NCBI RefSeq assembly: GCF_000764305.2
Contig: NW_025944539.1
Span: 124,001-188,000, forward strand
Length of the DNA: 64,000 nt
Source of the DNA: Hyalella azteca
Taxonomy: Eukaryota > Arthropoda > Malacostraca > Amphipoda > Hyalellidae
Reading direction: 5' to 3'
Shown here one piece after another: positions 56,304 to 64,000 of this stretch. Under the pieces are notes generated by a model that searched no databases, was not told the DNA's origin, and saw only the letters and a list, made by a program, of their open reading frames with translations. The position numbers and the translations under genes are program-made. Positions within the stretch are counted from its first letter, which is position 1, and each line of letters begins with the position of its first letter.

Positions 56304-57565
56304 CCGTCAAAGGGGCAATAAGGGACACTTTTGAATGTTTTTTTGTTAATAACTTCTTACCATGAAACATTTCATAAACAAGTTTAGGCTCATTTTATAG
56401 CTCTTTGTGAGGGCTATCGAATGGCATCTTCAGAAAAAGTCCATATGCTAATTGTAGGGAGCCAGACACATAATAAAACTGTCCCAAATTACCCCTGGGA
56501 ACGGGGTAATCCGGGACACTTGCAATAAAACCCAATTTAAAAATTTTTGAAGCATGCAGAGTGTACTCATCCATTACTAACAGTACTCTGAAGTCCACTT
56601 TCATTGTAGATGATGTAGATGTAGAATAAATGACATTTTCTGTGTTTTTTACTCCTTTATCCTTTATTGATATGATATAACCATATTCATTCATTACCAT
56701 ATTATTGATGTGATATTACCATATCCATAAACATGCCATTGAGAGTTTACAATGACCTTGTCCACTGCAAGCTTCATATCAGCAGCCATATAGCATTTCT
56801 TCTGTACCTGTAAGCTTACAGGACAGCTTGTAATTTCACCCCATTTTAATTGGGTTAAGTGAATTCACTATAAAAAAGATCATAAAAAACATACCTGAAA
56901 CAGAATGTTTTAGTAACAACCATCATATGTTTTGGAGAAACAAATCGTAGTTTAGATTAATTACTTTTCATTCTATGATGCCAAGTGCACAATTCTATAT
57001 ATGACATTCTGTGCACAATTTTGTGATGACCAATAATGCATTAATTTTTTGACAAGTGAAATTTTTTTTGCTGAGCAAGGTGAATGTTATTAAAATTCTT
57101 TGTTTTTAATCAATTTTTTTTGTTAACTGGGGCCTTTGCTAACTGAGGTTAAACTGTAAATGCGTTTCTAGGGGTGTCCCTTATTACTTGGTTGCGCGGA
57201 AATGGCTGCCATTTTTTTGGAATGAGATAGGCAAATTCCACCAATTGAGTTTTCAAGCCAACAACTGTGTGCAACTTTTAGGTAGGTAAAATTTTTTAAT
57301 CCAGCGAATATTTTTTTTTGTTCCAGACCTTAGAAGTACTTTTTCAAAATTGGACTTTTCACACTTTTTTTCAGCAATTTCTTAGAGATAGTAAATTTAT
57401 GATTTTTTAACTAGCTTTATACATAACAGATAGTAGAAATGTTGGAAGTTTATGCCACTATTTTTAGTTTTGCAATATTTCGATTAGTTTAGCTGCTACA
57501 TTTCTATGAAATGTAAACGCGCATCCTGATTTACCCCGTCTGTCCCTTATTACCCAGTTTGATGG
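56304..57565. mobile_element. TA-flanked inverted-repeat element, non-coding
   Basis: The left end CCGTCAAAGGGGCAATAAGG and the right end, read inversely (CCATCAAACTGGGTAATAAG), match over about 25 bp and are each next to TA. The motif GGGACA follows inside both ends and recurs internally (AATCCGGGACACT, GTGTCCCTTATTAC). No transposase reading frame is visible. Confidence 0.6.
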
Positions 57566-58287
57566 TACACTGTAATTATTTTACCAGGCATTAATATAGA
57601 TTGTTTCCTATCAAATTCAGTCTTACAATGCACAATTGTGGACTCAAATCCATTAAAAAAAATTATAAGAATGATAGGACCAAATTTGTGGCCTCCAGCA
57701 GAGCCAGTTCCATGTATGACAACTCCAACCGCTTGAACTTGTGTCTATGTTACCCATGGGGAAGAGACTAAGTCATTCCTGTGTGCATGTGCCTGAGAAC
57801 ATGTGCATATTTATGCTGGTGCATGTGCAGCTTCATCCCTGGTGCACCTGCATCTATACGCTTGTTTCTTTCTCAAAGTTCTTTGTTCCAATAGTTTTTT
57901 GATCTCATTGTCTGTGAGTTTGTTGCCCACCATTGAAAGAACTGCATGGAATGAAATGCATTAGCGCAGCCAGAAACTTGAGTACTTCCTACCTCCGTTG
58001 CTTGCTGAACACTGATGTAGTGAGTCTGACAAGGGCATAACTCGCTGCCAATACATGGGTCTGCTCACTTGGTAGTAAAAGTTTATACGTAGTTTGCTAA
58101 ATGATCTACCTTATTATTGATCCAATTATTGATCCAATCCAATATTATTGATCCAATACCAAGAATAGGTAGATCTCAGTTGAAGAGCATCTCAACAGAC
58201 AAGGCTGCAAGGTTTGTGGTTATTTTTGTATGGAGATTATTAGAAACTAAGGGCATTTTCCTGCTAACCCTCCATGATTAGGGTTAA

Positions 58288-59557
58288 GGGGAGCCTCTCG
58301 CTCTTGGTCTGGGAAAAAGTTTTTTTATTTACAAACAGATCACTTTAAAACTAGGTATACATTTGTAGAACAGAAATTTAAGACTTTTGATTTTGTAAAT
58401 TTAAAAAAAAAATGAAAGGAATTGTGAAATTTTTAGAAAATGGCAAAATAGGGGTGCTGTAGAAATAGCTCCTCGCAGGATTTTCAAGCTACAACATTGA
58501 GACACATATCATCTGATGCATAAAGACCACCATATCTAGAGATTCGTCATGGCTTTATTCAAAATCCTCATTTTTGTAGGTGGTGGGGGGGGGGGAATTT
58601 CTGTCTGTTTTTGATTTTCCCTCCCCATGCCCCTTTTTGCTAAATTTAATCCAAACTGTAACAAAATTGCAAAGAAGCCATGACCATTCTATAGATCTTT
58701 TTTTTTTTAATTGAATGGTATATCTCTCAATGCTGTAGCTTAAAAATCATAGGAGGAAATATATTTTTAAGATGGTGCATTTTGGAAATTTTAATTGTTC
58801 AGGGGAGCCAAATAAGCAAAATTTATTGAAAAAAAGAATATGCCAAAAAATTGCTTCATATTTTAACCCAAGTTTCCCCATTGCCAATTAGTTGCACTTA
58901 GGGTACCAGCACACATCTTTAGACTTATTCTTGTCAAGTTTAATGTGAATAGTAAGCAATACATGTGATTTATTAAATACACACAAAATGTGTATCACAA
59001 AAATGTATAATTCATGTAAAAATGTTCATTTCATAAGTTCAAAATGGCATTACGCAAAAATTATTGAATGTACATCCATAGTATTAGTTTTGTTGAATGC
59101 ATTTTGTTTGTAGCTTTCAAGTGAGTGTAAATACTTTGCAATTAACAAGAATAATGATATATGAATGCCATTTCTTAATTGTAAATTTGTATATATTGTT
59201 ATAAAATGGTCTTTTTATAAAAGTTCAAAACAGCCTTGTGCAAAAACTATTGTGTGCACACAGCACATCCATGATATTAGCTTTGTTGAATGCATCTTGT
59301 TTGTAGCTTTCAAATGAGTGCAAACACTTTGCAATTGACCAGAATCATAATCTATAAGTACAGATTTAATTCAAATACATATATATACATATTGTTAAAA
59401 AATGTTTATTCCATATATTTTATAATTTCTTTACGCAAAAACTATAGCAAGCACAGAAATGCAGTTTGCTGCATCAGACACACCTTCTAAACAGGTACAA
59501 AATGAGCTGAAAACACTGAAAATCCAAAATTTACAATTTCTGACCAAGATGCTCCCC
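58288..59557. mobile_element. TTAA-flanked inverted-repeat element 1 (piggyBac-like target)
   Basis: It runs from TTAA/GGGGAGCCTCT to AGATGCTCCCC/TTAA. Inner ends CTTGGTC and GACCAAG extend the inverted match. Its interior contains GAGACACATATCAT, shared with the adjoining element. No transposase frame is visible. TTAA flanks suggest piggyBac-type mobilisation. Confidence 0.65.
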
Positions 59558-59561
59558 TTAA

Positions 59562-60636
59562 GGGGAGCATCTACCCTAAAAATTATCTCGGCTATTTACA
59601 GTCGGATCACTCTGAAACTTGGTACACATATGTAAAATGGAAAAAACTCGCATTTTATTTGTGTGAATTTTTCGAAAAAATGAAAGAAAACGTGAAATTC
59701 TTAGAAAACGGCTATAAAAGGGGGTACTGTAGAAATGGATCTAGTCCTAGGATTTTCAAGCTACAACATCGAGACACATATCATTTGATGCGTGAGGTCT
59801 TCATCTACAAAATGTTCATCCCCTTTTTTTGAAATTCCAATTTTTGTGGAAGTGGGGGGCATTTTTCTAAAATGTTCAGAAATTTTTTGATTTTCCCCCT
59901 GCCACCCCCCTCTTTTTGCAGAATAAAATTGAAACTATAATGAAACTAGAAAAACTGGGATGAACATTTTGTAGATATTTTATTTGCAAATTGAATGATA
60001 TATGTCTCATTGTTGTAGCTTCAAAACTCTAGGAGGAGATAGGTTTTCCGTGACAATAAGTGTGAATGTTGAGGAGAGTGTCCCGAGCGCACTGCAATAG
60101 ACGCTCAATGTAGCATAGATACCAAACTAAACATTTCTGGAGCTTGTTTCCACTCAAGGATGGTGGGAGCGACTACATGCGCACCTCTCCCTACAAAGCC
60201 CGGAGGCACACTGAGCTACACCTCATAGAAACACAGTATTTGTAGTGCTGGGCAGCGAATTAGCCCCTATGTAATTACTGAAAGAACTCTCCCCCCGCCC
60301 CCCTTTCATGAAGTGTTGTGAACGTACAAATCAACGTACAGAGATGGTAATGGTACCGTTGGATAGGCCAGAATGTCAGCTTTAAGATGAGACTTAACAC
60401 GTAACTGCAGCACAACTCAAGTAGACACTATATTTAAAGAGCTCAGCAGCTAATTAGTTCCTATCTAATTACTTAAAGAACTCCCCCACCCGCCTTCCTT
60501 TCATGAAATGTTGTGAAATCATAAATCAACGTACAGATATGGCAGTGGTACCGTTGGATAGGGCAGAATGTCAGCTTTAAAATGAGTATAAAAACCGAAA
60601 AAGTGAAAATTTTCAATTTTAGGGTAGACGCTCCCC
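59562..60636. mobile_element. TTAA-flanked inverted-repeat element 2 (shares a TTAA with element 1)
   Basis: Ends are TTAA/GGGGAGCATCTACCC and GGGTAGACGCTCCCC/TTAA; the inverted match continues to CTAAAA / TTTTAG. It is related to element 1 internally. Within it a segment of about 170 bp is repeated (60,245-60,410 and 60,425-60,590; both with AATCAACGTACAGA and GGTACCGTTGGATAG). No transposase is visible. Confidence 0.7.
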
Positions 60637-60644
60637 TTAAAAGT

Positions 60645-61790
60645 TGTATTGAAGGAGGGGGCAAACTCCAAGCCGGCCCATGGTCTAATGGAGTGTAAAC
60701 TTGCGATGGCAGCAAGCCTATATAGGGTCTGGCAGCAAATAAGAGTGGAGAGGATGTCTGGAGAAGGGGAGGGGGGAGAAGTGATTAATTAAGTAATGAA
60801 TTGATTGCTAAAAAGAAGGGCATTTTATTGCATGCATGCAACATTTATGGCACACAGGTCTTCCATTAACATTTGCATAACTTTCACCAAATATTGGCTT
60901 ATATATATTTTTTATCAATACGAGTAACAAATGTCATGAATCTTACCTCCATCTTTTTAATTGTAGTCCTTTATTTATACGTCTTGCTGAGAGAATCAGT
61001 CTCGGATTTTTATGTTGCTTTTGAGAGAACCGCATGTTCTCACCAGTGTTGCAAGTGACTAACAATGTAAAACTGTCATTCAAACGTCTGGGCCCTTTAA
61101 ATTCACCACCCTTGAAAGCACTTGGGAAGGAGATTGGAGGAAATGAAGAAGGGAAGTCATATCATTAAAATTCATACTCATTAGGACTTTTGCAAGGAAC
61201 ACAGCCTTATTTGCAGCCAAAAACAGGATTTCTTGCACTGAGAATACTTTTTAATTGTGTAATACTTCAGCTACCTTTGCTGCATTTTCATCAGCAGAGG
61301 CAGAATGTGTAGATAAAATTACATGCTCCTAATGGCCAAGCACCCATGAAATGTTTCTAATCACCACTTGCTTGCAATAAAATCAATCTTGCAGGAGGGA
61401 GAAATTGTGATGTTCAAGGTTGGGATGTTTAACCTTGTTACTGACCTCTTCCAAGCCTTTCTGCCCATTATCATCTGCCAGGATGTTGTAGATAACTTAG
61501 TCTCTCATCATGTTAGAGTAAAAAAAATCAAGGCAGTCTTCCATCCAAACTGCTAAAGCAGACTCCAATTATATGATGCATTTATCTCTACTATTAACTA
61601 CTCTTATGGCTATTTTATTGAAGGTAAAAGTTGACATAGCCATGATTTTCTTCTCATTGCTGCAGGGCAAGTCATGTTCCTTTAGTGGCCTAACCCTTTG
61701 GCTTTCATGCTTGTTTGTTTAATCTCTTTTTTCAATGTGTTTCTTTTCATTGTGTAAATTTTTATGAATTCCTCCTCTCTAGTCAAGATG
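60645..61790. other. Region between transposons, no gene recognised
   Basis: No frame over about 80 codons and no splice-bounded exon was convincing. 57,570-58,283 and 62,562-64,000 are likewise without a recognised gene. Confidence 0.4.
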
Positions 61791-61797
61791 GATAATA

Positions 61798-62559
61798 CAG
61801 GGTGACCCCCCAAAAAAGTTGCTAACAGTAAAGGCCTATAACTCAAAAAGTATTAAACATAGAAAGATGAAATAAAAACCACATGAAAGAGTATAACTTC
61901 AAGTTTTATTTGGTATCCATGTTGCCAAAGTTCTCTATATATTTCATAGTTAAAACACATTATTTTTTAAGATCAAAATTCCCCCTATAATGCAGCTAAA
62001 TTCTGAGCTACGAGTTTTCATTGTCAAACAATTTTGCCGGAAAACTTCACCAAACAAAATAAAGAGAGGTTATTTCACCAAATACAGACAAGAAGTTAGT
62101 TTCAACACAATCAAGAAGTGGGTACGTCAGTGGAAAGATATAGGAATGATCCTGAAGCAAAAGGTCATTCTGGATGGCCAAGAACTGGAAGATCAGAAGA
62201 AAACATTGCCATGATTGAAGAAAGAATTAATGAAATGCCTTTGGATTTCTTCCTATGGAGTTACGTGAAAGAAAAAGTACTTATTCAGTACAAGACAAAG
62301 CAGCATTGAGAATCTGAAGATAGCATTCGTGAAGCTCTCACACTTATTGACCAGGGTACCTTGTCTGCAGTAACTGCAAATTTTGAAAAACCTATTGAGC
62401 GTTGTATTGAACAGCAAGGAGGTCATTTTGAACATTTATTGTAGTCTGAATAAAACTTGAAGTTATACTCTTTCATATAATTGTTTTTCCATCTTTCTAC
62501 GCTTAATACTTTTCAAGTTATAAGCCTTTACTTTTACCAACTTTTTTTGGGTCACCCTG
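61798..62559 (+). mobile_element. Mariner/Tc1-type transposon, internally deleted, 762 bp
   Basis: The element is bounded by CAGGGTGACCC and GGGTCACCCTG, each next to TA. The inverted arms extend about 110 bp with scattered mismatches (for example GAGTATAACTTCAAGTTTTA and its complement). A transposase remnant lies inside (61,990-62,444). Ends, TA target and protein all agree on a Tc1/mariner (IS630) origin. Confidence 0.88.
61990..62444 (+). pseudogene. Mariner-type transposase remnant
   Basis: The first frame gives an N-terminal helix-turn-helix (QLNSELRVFIVKQFCR through NTIKKWVRQWKDIG). A frameshift follows; the next frame has GWPRTGRSEENIAMIEERI. The catalytic core is deleted, and the C-terminal motif LDFFLWSYVKEKV follows directly. 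After one stop the same frame continues to ERCIEQQGGHFEHLL. D-F-F-L-W-[GS]-Y-[VL]-K and the GGH-F/I-E ending are hallmarks of this transposase group. With no DDE core it cannot be active. Confidence 0.85.
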
Positions 62560-64000
62560 TACAATTAGTATAAAACAAATTCCAAGAATCTGGTGCATGA
62601 ACCTTATGGAAAATCCCAACTTTCATCATTGATATCTGCACCAGCCTGGTAATTTAGGCTGACCCAACACTTTAGAGGAACCGAGTGAATGTCCAGAATG
62701 ATTTTTATTGTATATATTCATTCTTTCATCCAAATAATATTAGTGGTTATAACAGTTGCTTAGCATGTGTGTTAATCTTTGTGTCTTCTTAATTTTCATT
62801 GATTGTAGTCAGTGGATTTTTATCCACTAATCAACACAGTGGCTCCAGAGATAAGGTTCATTAATATACATCTCTTTTTCTACTCGATAGTTTAATGTTG
62901 TCACATTGAAGAGGGCCGCAGAACATTAGCTATAGTATACAGTAGAATCATTCATTCACAATTGTACCTTAATGTAGGTCATGTTTTTTCATTATCATTT
63001 GAGTGTCATTTGCATCTTATTAATCTTGTATCTTGTTCCCCTTGGTGTAATATTTAAGCAGAGTAAAAGTTATTGAGATGAAATCCTTGCAAGTCCATAT
63101 GATATGCACTTTTGATGAATCTGCACCCCTGATTGCTGAATTGGAAATTCACTGGTTGCACCTGATTCTTTTCTGACCTTCAAAAGACTGTTTAAGATGC
63201 CTTGATGCATCCACTCATGTGAATGAGTAGAGTTGTAGTGCCTCATGTCAATGAATTCAATGTGCATTTCATCATTTGGTTTTAGTGTTGGAATGCATAA
63301 AATTTACATGTTTTACTTTCTTTTATGGCCAATCCCATATGCATTATGTTCATGCTTCAAATGTACCTTAATTCTGCACTTACTTTGCAATAGGTACCAT
63401 GTTCTAAATTATGGTTATTTATTTTACATGCTTCTCACAGTTAATGCATTCACCATTCACTTACACCTCACATTTTTTGTTCACTTTCCAACTGAGCCAT
63501 TTGAAAGACCTGTATCCTGAATTCTGTTTTATTTGCCAGCAATAAAATAACAATTTTACTCTCATCATCATCATCCACTTTCCAAGTATGTTGTTGTCAA
63601 CCTAGAAACTAAAATTAGGGAACACGTTTGGTTCACACACAGGACATGCAGCAATATCGTTGTTGCACACACTTGATACATTTATCCAATAATGGCAATC
63701 TATTGCTGCATTTGATCTGCCTTTTTTGAGCATGTCCAGCAGCTTCACTTTTTCTTAAAGCATCTATGTCTTGCACTGACTTTAAACTGAGTCCTAGCTG
63801 ATGGATAACTTATGCCTACCTTTTGGTGGCATGGTTGTGCTTCAATCAACAATTTTTAATTAGAAAATCTGAAATAACTATAACAACACCACTGACAAAA
63901 TACTTTGGACCTGCATAAAGACAATAAAAAACATTATTGCAAACAGGAGACTTTTTGGTGACTACATTAGTCTACATTAGTAGACCAGGAAAAGCATAGA

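Overview
This is nuclear DNA of an animal, most likely an arthropod and possibly a crustacean. The genes are broken into short exons with GT-AG introns. Intergenic and intronic DNA is AT-rich and packed with minisatellites, MITEs, tRNA-derived SINEs and decayed DNA transposons. The recognisable proteins resemble arthropod and general metazoan families as I recall them; no database search was possible.

Left part (about 1-28,300): the minus strand carries the 5' two-fifths or so of an endophilin A gene. Five coding exons were assembled by hand at 23,865-23,912, 13,557-13,625, 8,907-9,123, 6,709-6,842 and 5,986-6,052. All junction phases agree. They encode the N-terminal amphipathic helix and the first part of the N-BAR domain. 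The rest of the BAR domain and the SH3 domain would lie beyond base 1. Introns hold MITEs, dispersed repeats and many tandem arrays.

Middle (37,810-46,279, minus): a SETD9-like SET-domain gene, six exons with matching phases, about 333 residues. Its 5' end is uncertain. At 49,935-51,680 (minus) lies an intronless leucine-rich-repeat gene of 581 residues.

Right part (52,000-64,000): very few minisatellites. It has one short exon or gene with sumoylation-like motifs and a C-terminal zinc-ribbon-like domain resembling Mutator-type transposon-derived proteins (55,096-55,639, minus), two abutting TTAA-flanked elements, a TA-flanked inverted-repeat element, and an internally deleted mariner-type transposon.

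The most notable signal is that several minisatellites sit exactly on exon-intron junctions of both the endophilin and SETD9 genes. Their repeat units carry copies of the adjoining splice site plus the edge of the exon. This is seen for the endophilin exon 3 donor (32-bp unit, about 35 copies), the endophilin exon 4 acceptor (34-bp unit), the SETD9 last-exon acceptor (30-31-bp unit, about 12 copies) and the SETD9 first-exon donor (40-bp unit, about 9 copies). A 92-bp part-exon duplication at the SETD9 exon 4 acceptor follows the same logic. The arrays therefore supply strings of decoy or alternative splice sites.
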